NCBI RefSeq assembly: GCF_030272615.1
Contig: NC_081407.1
Span: 101,231,897 to 101,295,896, forward strand
Direction of reading: 5' to 3'
Source of the DNA: Cryptomeria japonica
Lineage: Eukaryota; Streptophyta; Pinopsida; Cupressales; Cupressaceae
DNA length: 64,000 nt
The stretch's first letter is position 1; each line of letters opens with the position of its first letter. A program made the translations under genes and the position numbers. This document shows positions 46,086 through 58,140 of the stretch, piece by piece. The notes under the pieces are model-generated. The model was not told where the DNA came from and made no database searches. It worked only from the letters and a program-made list of their open reading frames with translations.

Positions 46086-46190
46086 TAAGTGTTCAAATTA
46101 GTCTCTATCAAAAAGGCCATATCAATGGCATTTGATTATTCAGATGTCACTGATATGTCCTCTTTTGATAGTGAGAAATTTGAACACTTA
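46086..46190. mobile_element. Foldback MITE-like element, 105 bp, TA-flanked
   Basis: The left arm TAAGTGTTCAAATTAGTCTC (46086 on), then TATCAAAAAGG.CATATCA, pairs with the right arm ending GATAGTGAGAAATTTGAACACTTA (46167-46190). The arms are about 40 bp each with few mismatches. TA borders on both sides fit a TA target duplication, as made by Tc1/mariner/pogo transposases. No coding capacity. Confidence 0.72.
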
Positions 46191-46295
46191 TAAATATTCA
46201 AGTTGCAGTCATCATATTATAAGTATTCAAATTGCAGTCATCATATATAAATTGCAATGTGTAATATGTCTACTAGGTCATTGCATCAAAATGAT

Positions 46296-46462
46296 AAAAG
46301 GAAGTGTCCCATTTGTAAAAAGGCACTATTTTCTACTGCCTTACAAGATATCTTGTTAGCTGCCAAGTTATCCTTCTTGGCAGCATCTAACAAGACATCT
46401 TTTAAGGCAATATAAGACAATTCTTTATTTGGTTTTTTTTCTCAAATAGGGCACTTCCTTTT
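46296..46462. mobile_element. Second foldback element with 20-bp ends and inner hairpin
   Basis: Ends AAAAGGAAGTGTCCCATTTG (46296-46315) and CAAATAGGGCACTTCCTTTT (46443-46462) are inverted repeats with two mismatches. Inside, 46336-46367 pairs with 46376-46408 (arms include CTTGTTAGCTGCCAAG and CTTGGCAGCATCTAACAAG) around an 8-base loop. The inner stem, if transcribed, is shaped like a small-RNA precursor. I read it as a MITE. Confidence 0.7.
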
Positions 46463-46479
46463 GATCAATATGAACTAAG

Positions 46480-46890
46480 TGTGTTTCTTGCATTAATATG
46501 AACTAAGTGAGGAGTTTAAACAAATTGAAACACAAATGATTCAGAAATTGAAACATAAACAAATAAGAAATTGCATTGTCTACTAGATCATTGCCAAAGT
46601 ACAAATCAAAAAAAGAGAAGATTGAAACATATGAACTAAGTGAGGAATTTAAACAAATTGAAAAAGAACAAAATTATGAAATTGAAACATAAACAAATCA
46701 GAAATTGCATTGTCTACTAGATCATTGCGAAAGTACAATTCCAACAAAGAGAAGATTGAAACATATGAACTAAGTGAGAAATTTAAACAAATTGAAACAC
46801 AAACAATTCAGAAATTGAAACATAAACAATTCACAAATTGCATTGTCTACTAGATCATTGTCAAAGTAAAGTCATATGGACTTTACCTGA
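46480..46890. repeat. Tandem repeat, three copies of ~134 bp
   Basis: GAAATTGAAACATAAACAA starts at 46544, 46678 and 46811. Each unit contains GCATTGTCTACTAGATCATTG and CATATGAACTAAGTGAG. No coding capacity. Confidence 0.85.
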
Positions 46891-47344
46891 GAGGAATGCT
46901 TGTTGTGTTTGACATAGTGAGTCCTAGATCATTGTCTGCCATAACAATCACAACAAAATGTAAAACAAACTAAGGTGTGTTAAGAAACACATTTAATAAG
47001 AAATGCATAACTACCTAAGATATCTACACAAATTAATATAAAATGTAAGCATTAAAGGCATAATCTCCAAAGAATTGAAGTGTGTTAATAAACACATTTA
47101 CATTGATATGATTATCTTCCACAAGTATGGTTCTTCGCTTGATTCTCTAGCATGCCTGCAAAAAACAACAATAATCGAGGGTAGCGTAACGTTGTAACAA
47201 CAAATCATCCATACATTATTGAATCCATAAGTACATACATATACATATCCAACTACATACATATGCACATGTACATAGAAATGTACATATGCACATATAC
47301 ATACATATGCATATGCATATGTATAACGTACATACATATTGCAA
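46891..47344. other. AT-rich spacer with CATA-type microsatellite
   Basis: A TACATA/TGCATA-rich stretch at 47230-47335 is the only feature. Confidence 0.5.
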
Positions 47345-47940
47345 ATAAATAGTTACCTAAGGAATGTGCAAAGGGAATTCGCAAAACTCAGAAATATGCA
47401 ATGAATTGGATTGTAATCAAAGTGACATGGAAAATTTTGTCTTATAATATAATTCGAATGTGCAATGCATTCAATTGTGGTAGCTAGCAATTTTCAAATT
47501 TGAATTTTGTGGGAAATAGTCATTCATGTCATATTAAATATGCAGACCTCCATTGCTTCGAATTGTTCAGTTTTATTCTACACACACACATGTATATGTG
47601 TGTGTATGTGTGTATGGACAGTAACCATATATGTATGTGTGTGTGTGTGGATTACAAACATATAGGCACACTAAACTGTAAGAGAGCATTGAAATGAAAC
47701 TGTAAACCACATACAAAGAAATCATCAATATACGAAGCATAATGCAGCTATGAAGGAGCATAAACCATCATTGGACATCCAACATGGCTGTTAATATTAT
47801 TTACAGTGACTATATTGAAAGAAATGTTAGATTACTGAAAACAGTATAATTTAAATTGAAAGATTTATAACATTTAACATTGACTGTAGAAAGAATTCAG
47901 TTATTCAATGTGTACCAATCTGAATGACCGCCCTTGAATA
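47345..47940. repeat. Right inverted-repeat blocks P', R'' and Q'
   Basis: 47345-47572 is the reverse complement of 29050-29275. 47690-47940 is the reverse complement of 29280-29590. A (TG)n/(CA)n stretch (47573-47655) separates them. Relative to the left copy the two blocks are exchanged in order. Confidence 0.82.
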
Positions 47941-48269
47941 AGGAAACTGTTGTTGATTACAGCAAGTTCTGTGGCTATATGGTTATTGTCCATATACATA
48001 TAAAAATATATATAGACAATAACCATATACCCAGAGAACTCGCATCAACCATCATTATAGAACATATTATGCTATTGTGTGTTTCTTCATGTATACATAT
48101 ACATGTATATATATATACATATACATATACATGTATATATACATGTATATATACATATACATATATATATGTACATACATGTGCACATGTATATATATAC
48201 ATATACATATATATGTATATGTGTGTATATATATATGTGTGTGTGTGTATACATATATATGGACAATAA
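47941..48269. repeat. Inverted repeat and (TACATA)n microsatellite
   Basis: TATATGGTTATTGTCCATATAC (47977-47998) is followed at 48006-48030 by its near reverse complement (GACAATAACCATATAC). 48085-48260 is a mixed ATAC/TATG/GTGT microsatellite. Open frames here are low-complexity artefacts. Confidence 0.8.
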
Positions 48270-48664
48270 CCATATAGGCAAAGAACTTGAAACTGTATAT
48301 AACAAGGAGACAAACTAAAAGCATGAGATGCAAGAGTAAAATATGTAACTGTGATGTGATTGAAAACTAGATATTGCTAAGATTCTATTAGATAGTGAAT
48401 AATTCCATCATTGAACATCTTTCAACAAAAAATAAATGGTACCGTATAAATATATAGAGAGAGACAGATCATTGAAATGAAACCCTAATGCCATTGAGAG
48501 AAATGATGAAAAAAAAATCTATTTCTATAATTCATCATTGAACATCTTTCAACAAAATAAAATGGTATTGGTCTCTATTTCTATATGCATGATAATATAG
48601 ACAATAACCATATAGCTAGAGAACTCAAAAAGGCCATGCAGGAGTTATAAGTATGTAACTGTGA

Positions 48665-48762
<98 letters not shown>

Positions 48763-49616
48763 CAAAACTTGAAACATTATATAACAATAACCATATAGCC
48801 AGAGAACTCAAAAAAGACATGCAAGAGTTCTAAGTATGTAACTGTGATGTGTGTGTGTGTGTGTATATATACACACAGATATAGGTACAAAACTCGAAAC
48901 ATTATATAACGAGGAGAGAAACTAGAAGCACGAGATAGTGAACTGTGACATGATTGAAAATTGGATACTGTTGATATTCTACTAGATAGTGAACAATTAC
49001 ATCATTGAACATCTTTCAACAAAAAAAATGGTGTCATGTGTGTATATATATATATACACACACATAGGTAAAGAACTTGAAACATTGTATAACAAGGAGA
49101 GAAACTCGAAGCATGAGATGCATCAATGGAGAATGTAACTGTGATGTGATTAAAAAGTGGATATTGTTGATATAGTATTAATATGAAGATTCATTTCACA
49201 AATGAGCAAATGGTTGAATGATATAGGTAGAGAACTTGAAATTGTATATAACAAGGAGACAAACTAAAAAGCATGATATTCAGGAGTAAAATTTGTAACT
49301 GTGATGTGATTTAAAACTAGATATTGCTGATATTCTATTAGATAGTGAACAATTTCATCATTGAACATCTTTCAACAACAACAAAAATGCTACCATATAA
49401 ATATATACATAGAGATAGATCATTGAAATGAAACCCTCAAAGCCATTGAGATAAATTATGAAAAACAAATCTATTTCTGTAACTCATCATTGAACATCTT
49501 TGAACAAAATAAAATGGTATTGTGTCTCTATTTCTATATGCATGATAATATAGACAATAACCATATAGCCAAAGAACTCAAAAAAGCCATGCAGGAGTTA
49601 TAAGTATGTAACTGTG

Positions 49617-49655
<39 letters not shown>

Positions 49656-50485
49656 CACACATACATAGGTACAAAACTTGAAACATTATATAACAATAAC
49701 CATATAGCCAGAGAACTCAAAAAAGACATGCAAGAGTTATAAGTATGTAACTGTGATGTGTGTGTGTATATATATATATATATATACACACAGATATAGG
49801 TACAAAACTCGAAACATTATATAACAAGGAGAGAAAGTAGAAGCACGAGATAGTGAACTGTGACGTGATTGAAAATTGGATACTGTTGATATTCTACTAG
49901 ATAGTGAACAATTACATCATTGAACATCTTTCAACAAAAAAAATGGTGTCATGTGTGTATATATATATATACACACACATAGGTAGAGAACTTGAAACAT
50001 TGTATAACAAGGAGAGAAACTCGAAGCACGAGATGCATCAATGGAGAATGTAACTGTGATGTGATTAAAAAGTGGATATTGTTGATATAGTATTAATATG
50101 AAGATTCATTTCTCAAATGAGTAAATGGTTGAATGATATAGGCAGAGAACTTGAAATTGTATATAACAAGGAGACAAACTAAAAAGCATGATATGCAGGA
50201 GTAAAATTTGTAACTGTGATGTGATTTAAAACTAGATATTGTTGATATTCTATTAGATAGTGAACAATTTCATCATTGAACATCTTTCAACAACAACAAA
50301 AATGCTACCGTATAAATATATACACAGAGATAGATCATTGAAATGAAACCCTCAATGCCATTGAGATAAATTATGAAAAACAAATCTATTTTTGTAACTC
50401 ATCATTGAACATCTTTGAACAAAATAAAATGGTATTGTGTCTCTATTTCTGTATGCATGATAATATAGACAATAACCATATAGCT
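48270..50485. repeat. Tandem segmental repeat, ~930-bp unit, about 2.4 copies
   Basis: AATGGTATTG with its flanks starts at 48561, 49513 and 50428 (spacings 952 and 915). Each unit also contains AACAAGGAGA, TCATTGAACATCTTTCAACA and GACAATAACCATATAGC, and one or two microsatellites that differ between copies: (TA)n(GA)n at 48675-48760, (TG)n at 49619-49650, (TA)n at 49764-49788. No gene. Confidence 0.88.
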
Positions 50486-50494
50486 GAAAATAAA

Positions 50495-50688
50495 ATGAGT
50501 AAATGGTTGAATGATGTTGTATTTCTCATATGAAATTTATTGGAAGTAATGTATGGTATGCCTAATAATATTATTTACAGTGAGTATATTAACAAATTGA
50601 AGGAAGAGCAAACAATGAAAATGCCACAAAAAATCTTCATTTCCCTAAGTTTTTAAGGCCAAAAGGATAGCGGGAGTTCATGCCATGT

Positions 50689-50690
<2 letters not shown>
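50495..50690. repeat. Internal copy of inverted-repeat blocks U' and T'
   Basis: 50495-50630 is the reverse complement of left block U (30110-30250). 50620-50690 continues as the reverse complement of block T up to GCGGGAGTTCATGCCATG, where the CA/TG microsatellite begins. Confidence 0.8.
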
Positions 50691-50728
<38 letters not shown>

Positions 50729-50750
50729 GTGTGTGTGTGTGTGTGTGTGT
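50690..50750. repeat. (CA)n(TG)n perfect palindrome
   Basis: CA repeats followed by TG repeats make a perfect 50-bp palindrome (50701-50750) centred at 50725/50726. A shorter one lies at 51001-51032, inside the following array. Confidence 0.95.
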
Positions 50751-50754
50751 AATG

Positions 50755-52340
50755 ATAAATAATGAGGGGGTTTCGAATAATTATGAACAATAATCACTCT
50801 TTTTTGTATTCTTTGTAATGATTTTGGCATTATAAATAGAGAGACACCATTTAACAGCGCACCCATAAAATGAAATGATAAATAATGAAGGGGTTTCAAA
50901 TAATTATGAACAATAATCAATTTTTTTTGCATTCACTGTAATGATTTCGGCATAATAAACAAAGAGACACCATTTAACAGCACACACATTAACCATTTAA
51001 CACACACACACACACATGTGTGTGTGTGTGTGTGTGCATACATGTAATGATAAATAATAAAGGGGTTTTGAACAATTATGAACAATAGTTCATTTTTTTT
51101 CACATTCACTGTAATGATTTCGACAATATAAACAGAGAGACAACATTTAACAACGCAGTCATAAAAAGAAAATGATAAATAGTGAAGGGGTTTCGAACAA
51201 TTATGGATAATAATCAATTATTTTTGCATTCACTGTAATGATTTTGGCATTATAAACAGAGAGACAACATTTAACAACGCAACCATAGAAGGAAATGATA
51301 AATAATGAAGGGGTTTCAAACAATTATGAACAATAGTCAATTATGTTCGTATTTACTGTAATGATTTCGGCATTATAAATAGAGACACATCATTTAACAT
51401 CGCACCCATAAAAATAAATGATAAATAATGAAGGGGTTTCAAACAATTATGAACAATAATCAATTATTTTCGCATGCACTATAATGATTTCGACATTATA
51501 AATAGAGAGACACCATTTAACAACACACCCATACAAGGAAATCATAAATATTGAAGGGGTTTCGAACAATTTTGAACAATAATCAATTATTTTTGCATTC
51601 ACTGTACTGATTTATGCATTATAAACAGAGACACACCATTTAACAACGCACCCATAAAAGGAAATGATAAATAATGAAGGGGTTTCGAACAATTATAAAC
51701 AATAATCAATTATTTTTGCAGTCACTGTAATGATTTCGGCATTATAAATAGAGAGACACCATTTAACAGCGCACCCATACAAGGAAACGATAAATAATGA
51801 AGGGGTTTCGAACTATTATGAACAATAATCAATTTTTTTCGCATTCACTGTATTGATTTCTGCATTATAAACAGAGACACACCATTTAACAACGCACCCA
51901 TAAAAGGAAATGATAAATAATGAAGGGATTTTGAACAATTATAAACAATAATAATGTTTTTCGCATTCACTGTAATGATTTCTCCATTATAAACAAAGAG
52001 ACACCATTTAACAGCACACCCATAAAAGGAAATGATAAATAATGAAGGGGTTTCAAACTATTATGAACAATAATCAATTTTTTTTGCATTCACTGTAATG
52101 ATTTTGGCATTATAAATAGAGAGACACCATTTAACAACACATCCATAAAAAGAAATGATAAATAATGAAGGGGTTTCGAACAATTATGAATAAGAATCAA
52201 TTGTTTTTCCATTCTCTATAAGGATTTCGGTATTATAAATAGAGAAACACCATTTAACAGCGCAACCAAAAAATGAAATGAAAAATAATGAAGGGGTTTT
52301 GAAGTAAAAGAAGAGATATTCAATTGTTTTGCCATTCTGT
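50755..52340. repeat. 123-bp subterminal tandem array, about 13 units
   Basis: GAAGGGG begins at 51184, 51307, 51430, 51553, 51676, 51799, 51922, 52044, 52167 and 52290: a period of 122-123 bp. Earlier, less regular units are at about 50765, 50887 and 51059. Each unit contains CACTGTAATGATTTCGGCATTATAAA and GAGAGACACCATTTAACA-type sequence. It is the reverse complement of the two or three units at 29590-29860. Confidence 0.95.
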
Positions 52341-52554
52341 GTCAGGATTTCGACATTAACAGAGCATTGAAACGAAACCCTAAATCGCATACGAAAAAAT
52401 CATCAATAGACAAAGCATAATGTAGCTGCGAAGGAGCAAAACCGTCATTGGACATCCAATATGCAAGGAGGAAGAGTGATCGTTACCTTGGAGCAAGCCA
52501 TCGAGGAGGTTGCAGAGGAGGCCATTGACGGAGGCTTGTGAAGTTGCAAGTGAA
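52341..52554. repeat. Right block R' and a GC-rich link
   Basis: 52361-52470 is the reverse complement of 29471-29590. 52478-52545 is a GC-rich link (CGAGGAGGTTGCAGAGGAGG) not present on the left side. A short minus-strand signal could be encoded, but it is too short to judge. Confidence 0.75.
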
Positions 52555-52690
52555 AATGCGACAAAAAATCTTTATTTCCCTAAGTTTTTAGGGCAAAAAA
52601 GATAGCGGGAGTTCGTGCCACGTGGGGCCACCATACCTACACAGGAAGGGGGTTATGGGTGGTCAACATGTTTTTTGACCACCCATTTAA
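52555..52690. repeat. Right terminal-type inverted repeat, block T''
   Basis: The reverse complement starts ATGGGTGGTCAAAAAACATG and runs through ACCACCCATAAC, ACTCCCGCTATC and TAGGGAAATAAAGATTTTTTG, matching left block T (29970-30110). It also holds CCACGTGG (about 52618). Beyond it the sequence (ATTTAAACATTTTTAC) differs from the left flank apart from the TTTAAA next to the end. Confidence 0.8.
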
Positions 52691-55600
52691 ACATTTTTAC
52701 ATTCATCATTTTTTTTAATTATATGCATGTGATAAATTTTTTAGGTTAATTATTTTTTATAGAAAGGTGAAAAACATATTACTTTTTAAGTATTTTATAA
52801 ATTGATATTGGTCTTTTGGTGTGTGGGTATTGGCGCAAAAGAGGTCAAGTATCGGTCGACACTTTGAAATGACCACTTTTTGACCTTTCGACGCATAACG
52901 ACCCATAGAGATCAGATCGTTACTACCCAAAAGCCAAATCAATAGATTTAAGAAGTTAAATCGCATACAAAGACAACCCAAAAAAGAATCGAAATTCGAT
53001 ATATTGTTTAGGATCTGTGAGTGCCCGAAATTAACTATGACGGCTACTACTGCTCTTCCCCTACACTATGAATATTGGATTCCTCTTGTATGGATTTGGT
53101 TGCAAATTGTTGAGTATTTATAACACCCACTGACCCTGTGCGTTCGATTCCTCGAATTCTCAGCTACAACCAAAGTCTTCTTAGTGTAGAAAATATCAAG
53201 AAAGATAATTTTCGGAGTGTCATTGGGCGCAAAAATCGGAAAATAATAATGTTCAAAAGTGTGGAAAATTCACAGAATAACTGAAATGTCATTTTCGCGT
53301 GTTCAATGTGAAATGGAAGAGTCTTGTAATGGAGTGCCATGTACGATTTTTTTTAATACTTCGTTACATGTGAAAGAAAAGTAAAAGTTGGGGAATGCGC
53401 AAGACAAAGTCCGTGGCCTTCAATGTCATATCATGTCACATACGGCGACAAAGTAAAGATTAAAACAAGACATGACATCATTAAAATGTCAGTCAAATGC
53501 TGTCCGTGCGTGGACTAGGCGTCCATTACAATATCTGAAAGATGCAATTAGATTATGCATAACCATATAGCTGTAGTAATAATAATAATATTTATGAAAC
53601 TTATAATAAGATCTCCATTCTTTTAATCAATAGAATTCTGAAATTCTAAACTTGTAATTAATATTATTTGCAACGAATTTAATGATATCTCATTTAAATA
53701 TTATTTTTATTATATTTTAGAGTACATATTTTTTTTCTTATAGTTTAATATAATTAATTAGATAGGTTTCTCTTTTAAATAAGAAATTTAATAGTTAGAT
53801 GCAGACCATTAAACAACCTAAAAAGGGAGAGAAGGGAGGAAAAGCTGGGGAGGGAGTTAGTTACAAGAAAAACAAGGCAACCAAAAGAAAATAAAGAGAA
53901 AGTCATAAAAAAGGAAAAATCAATAAAACAAACAAAAATAAAAAATAAATGATAAATAAAACAAAAAACAAAGAAATAAGAAATTAAAAAGAATATCTAT
54001 ATAAAAAATTGAAAAAAAACCAAAGAAAAATTATATTTTTATATATATATAATAGATGACAGAAAAGAAGATTTTTCCAATTCTTTAACTTCAACAATGA
54101 AAATTGAAAGTTAAAAATAAGACAAAAAAATAAAATAAAAATAAAAATTAATGAGATTTTTATATACAACAAGCATTGCGATACATTTAAAAAAATTGGT
54201 GTAAACGTAAGTTTTGTTTTCTAACTATGCCTCACCATCAATATAATTGTCGAACACTTACCGACAATTCCACCGACCAATATAAATTTGTATGGTGGTA
54301 TTCAAAGCGTAGAAGTCTTTTTCACTACGGAAGTAAATAGTGTTTGGAGTCTTTTCCAGTGCAGAAAATCTGCAGAAGTAAAAATAATGCTCAATGTATT
54401 AATCAGTTTGAAAGGAAACCAGATTTCTCACTCAAAATATTTCTTATTCGGCGCTCCAAAAATTTCCACATTTGAATAGACTTTGAACATTGTTTTCTAC
54501 ACTCTTGAAGGTTTTCGTTCTGGTTATCTGGCTAGACACTATTATTTTCTACAAAGTCCCGGATACGCATTGTAATTTATGAGTGCATCCCATCCGTATT
54601 AATCAATTTCAATGGAATTTGTTTGCAATGGACTACTCAATCATGCTTGACAAATAATCATCGTTTCTTTTCGGACTGCTATCCATTTAACACGCCACAT
54701 GACCTTTAATATATCTCTATATAGAATTTGTGTTCAATCATATAATTCTAATTTATAATTTAAAATTGGTAAAATTATCTAAATATATAAAAATTACAGA
54801 TATTTACATCTTATTAACCAATTTTTATCTTTTAAAAATTAGCTTATGAATTTTGTGTCACTCTAACTTTTAAAAAACAATATTGAATTTATGGAAGATT
54901 TATTTTTTAATTTAATTTTTCAAAGAAATACATTAAGTTCAAGTAATTTTTTGAAAAAATAATAATTTAATTTTAATTTATTTAGATAACAACAAATTGC
55001 CTAAATAATAGGTCTATAATAGTTGATTAGGAAACTATCTAGACCTTATAAATATTATAAGGAAATGTCCCTATTTTAATGGAAATATAGAAAGAAAAGA
55101 AGTAAGAAGTAAGGCAAGGAGATATAGAGATAGAAAATGGAAGAAATTAAGATGTAATGAAAATAAACATGATATTATATTGTATTGGATTAATAAATAA
55201 ATAGATTGTCATATATGAAAGTAGTTATGGTGCATAATGGATTGTGATCCCACAATAGTGGGTTACACTTTTTAGCCAACTTTGACATTGAAACAAACAT
55301 TTTGAAAAAGAACTTCACATTGGACAACTATTACTCCTAAACTATAAGGTATTTGTGGATGATCTAAACTAGTGATTTGTGACATTTTTTATTTAGATTC
55401 TAAATATTATTTTTTGAATCAATTTGTATCCATTTTTCTATCTCCCTCGAAAACTAGTTTTAAATAGTAAATGCCATATTTAAAGAGTGATACTCACTTG
55501 GTAATGCATAGTTTAATTTCTAAAATAGATTAAAATGTGATTCTTTTGAGTTTAGGTTTGTAACATTGATATCTAATGTTTGCAATTGGTTTTATAACAT

Positions 55601-56300
55601 TATGTTCAGTATTTTATATTTTATTAAGTTTTGAAGTCGAGTGAACTATAATTTAGAAATATGTTCATTTGGTAACTCGTAACTTATTGTGTATGTATCA
55701 AAATTCAATTATTATTTTTTGTTGGAAAGAGAACTTCAATACCTATTGCGTAGATATTTTTCAAATTTTTTTTATTAGTTTACTATTTTTCCATAAGCAT
55801 TGAATAGAGAAGTTGATCTTTGGTGAAAAACCTATGTTTAGTTACACTAAAAACAAAAGAAATCATAATAAACTCAAAATACATTAAAATTATAATAATT
55901 GAAAATTTTGCTTTGAGAACTACTGTCATGCATTTGGTTTGTCAAGATTGTTCCATTTGAGCCTTTAATTAGAGCTTTGAAGGCCAAAAATTTGGAGAGA
56001 TTGGGGGGGAGATGCATAGAAAGCATTTTCAATCAAAGGGAGTTTGATCAACAAATTAGGGTTCGATTGAACATATCTTCTATCAAACATGATGGGCACA
56101 ATTTTTTTAATAACAAACATGTTCAATATAACATGGCCTATATTAAGGACCAATGTTTGCTAAAACCCCCTGTTAGCCAAAAAAAATTTCATTAAGATTC
56201 TAAATACATTAGGTGTATAATTTATTTTTGATAATAAAAGAAGCATAACAAGGGTGTTGGCCCTTTACATTAACAACCCAAAGCTAGCATTAACAACTAA
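52691..56300. other. AT-rich intergenic region
   Basis: Unique AT-rich sequence. Small open frames (for example 55977-56195 +) have no recognisable motif. 52840-52930 is GC-richer, with CGACCCATAGAGATC-like sequence, but I cannot identify it. Confidence 0.5.
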
Positions 56301-56401
56301 CAACATAATTACAACATCAAAAATAGAATAAGATTCTTAGCAAAATAAATATAATGATAAAGAGGCTTAGAAGTATATAACAAAAAGCCTAAGCATCTAA
56401 A

Positions 56402-57001
56402 ATCAGCCAACCGGTGGCTACTTGAGTGCACTACTCCATTCTTCAACAAGGAACTTAAAAAACTCCTTATAGTTCCCTTCTTTTTCAACATCTATTCCCA
56501 ATTCTTTTCCATTAGGCACATAGAGGTGGCCAAGTGCATCACATGCAAGTTGAACCTAGAAATATTAATCATCTTACTCTCCATCTCTGGCACTCTCTTA
56601 TTCTTCAGTTCCTCCAATTTTGTTGTAGTAGTTTTGCAGTTAGCATAGGTGCTCATACTCCCTCCTTGGCGAGTGTCTTCTTCCTTTGGCATGGCCTCCT
56701 AAGTTAGGTCTACTAGTTTAATTTTGGTAGTATCAGCGTGAGTTGAACTATCATTGGTGGACTTAGCCAAATTCTCATTCATCCCCATGTTAGAAGATGA
56801 AATAGGTGTTTCATGGGAATGGCGGCAAGGGAAAGGGGCGGACACAAAAAATGAAGAGCGGGAAAATTGCAGATCTTGGTTATTGGATTTGTAATAATAT
56901 ATGTTAATGTCACATGCTACAAAACAAAGTCTTTGAATGAGAAGAATACATGAGTGGGTAATGTTTAAAGATAGAAAGAACATTATTAAAAATTCAGTCA
57001 A
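56402..57001 (-). pseudogene. Small unrecognised ORF remnant, minus strand
   Basis: A frame from about 56790 down encodes MGMNENLAKSTNDSSTHADT, then KIKLVDLT, a TAG (56699), EAMPKEEDTRQGGSMSTYAN, and a charged stretch. A second frame then carries VQLACDALGHLYVPNGKELG and EGNYKEFFKFLVEEWSSALK before a stop at about 56420. Continuity of sense across the TAG and the frame change suggests a decayed coding sequence. I recognise no domain. Confidence 0.35.
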
Positions 57002-58140
57002 ATACTCTTGGGCAATTTCGAAAGATGCAATTAGATTAGGAATGCTTAATGATACAGTTCTATTATTTATGAAACTTATAATATCTTTCTAATATATTTG
57101 CAAAGAACTTAATTGTATATATTCTAAAATTTATTTTTAATTATATTTTCAGATTTATAATTTATTTTTTTATAGGTTAGTATATTTTGTTAGACATGTT
57201 CATCTTTTAGATAAGAAATTGACAGTTCTTTATTTTTTTAACAAAATATCTTATGTTAATAATTGAATATGGCATTTTTTAGATTAAAAAATTGATTATT
57301 GAATGTAATAAATTTAATATAGTTGATCATATATGACTTTCTTTTCGATAAGAAATGTGACTACTACTGAATCTAAAAATTAATATAGTTGGTTAAATGC
57401 ACCTTTCTTCTAGATAAAAAATTTCATAGTTGTTGAAAAAATAATTTTAACATATTTTTATTTTTAATGAAAATAAAAGTTTTTTTTTTTTTTAAGTTTT
57501 TAAGAAATACACAAAACTAAACATCTTTTAAAAAAAAATTCAATTAATATTTAAAATATCTAGGTACAACAAACTATTTTATTTATTTACAAGTTATTTT
57601 ACTCAATTTGTAATGGACTATTTTAATTTAATTTTGATCATTTAATATTTTAGGTTGCATTTAATATTTGTAGTTGGATAGTGGTTGGTTTGTACCTACA
57701 CTTCCATCCTATTAAGACACATGCTCACATCTTGTGATCTCTACTCTTAGACTCTTGCTTTTATAAGAAAGAGATTTGTATATTTGTATTCACTTCAACT
57801 CAATAGATTTTTTCTTATTGGTGAAATAGCATCATTCATAGTTTCTTCTATTTGCATTGTGAGGTTTTGTGGTTTGTAGGTGGTTGTTCTTGGCCACTCC
57901 TATGTAGGAGAAAAAGTGACACTAAGCAAACATGCCCTAATCTCAATTTCAACCACACACTGTGGAATACGAAAGAGCCTAGAGGTATCACACAATTGGC
58001 TACTTCTTCTTGTGGAAGAGAGAGCCACGGGCTACCTATTAGGATTTCTATTCCTTTGTTGCAATTGAAAGATGAAATGATGCAAGTTCAATTCCCAACC
58101 CCAAAGTGCAAGTATGAACTAATAACAAGATTGCATAATT
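57002..58140. other. AT-rich intergenic region
   Basis: Nothing recognised. The 96-codon frame at 57852-58142 has no known motif and no support. Confidence 0.45.

Noticed and set aside
48067-48333. Tyr/Ile/His-rich small frames
   Set aside because: Translations of (TACATA)n and (TG)n microsatellites on both strands.
52757-52981. 74-codon minus-strand frame next to the right terminal repeat
   Set aside because: No recognisable domain and no link to gene A or B; kept out for lack of support.
55977-56195. 72-codon frame, plus strand
   Set aside because: No recognisable motif, no splice context and no homologous region in the window; not supported as a gene.
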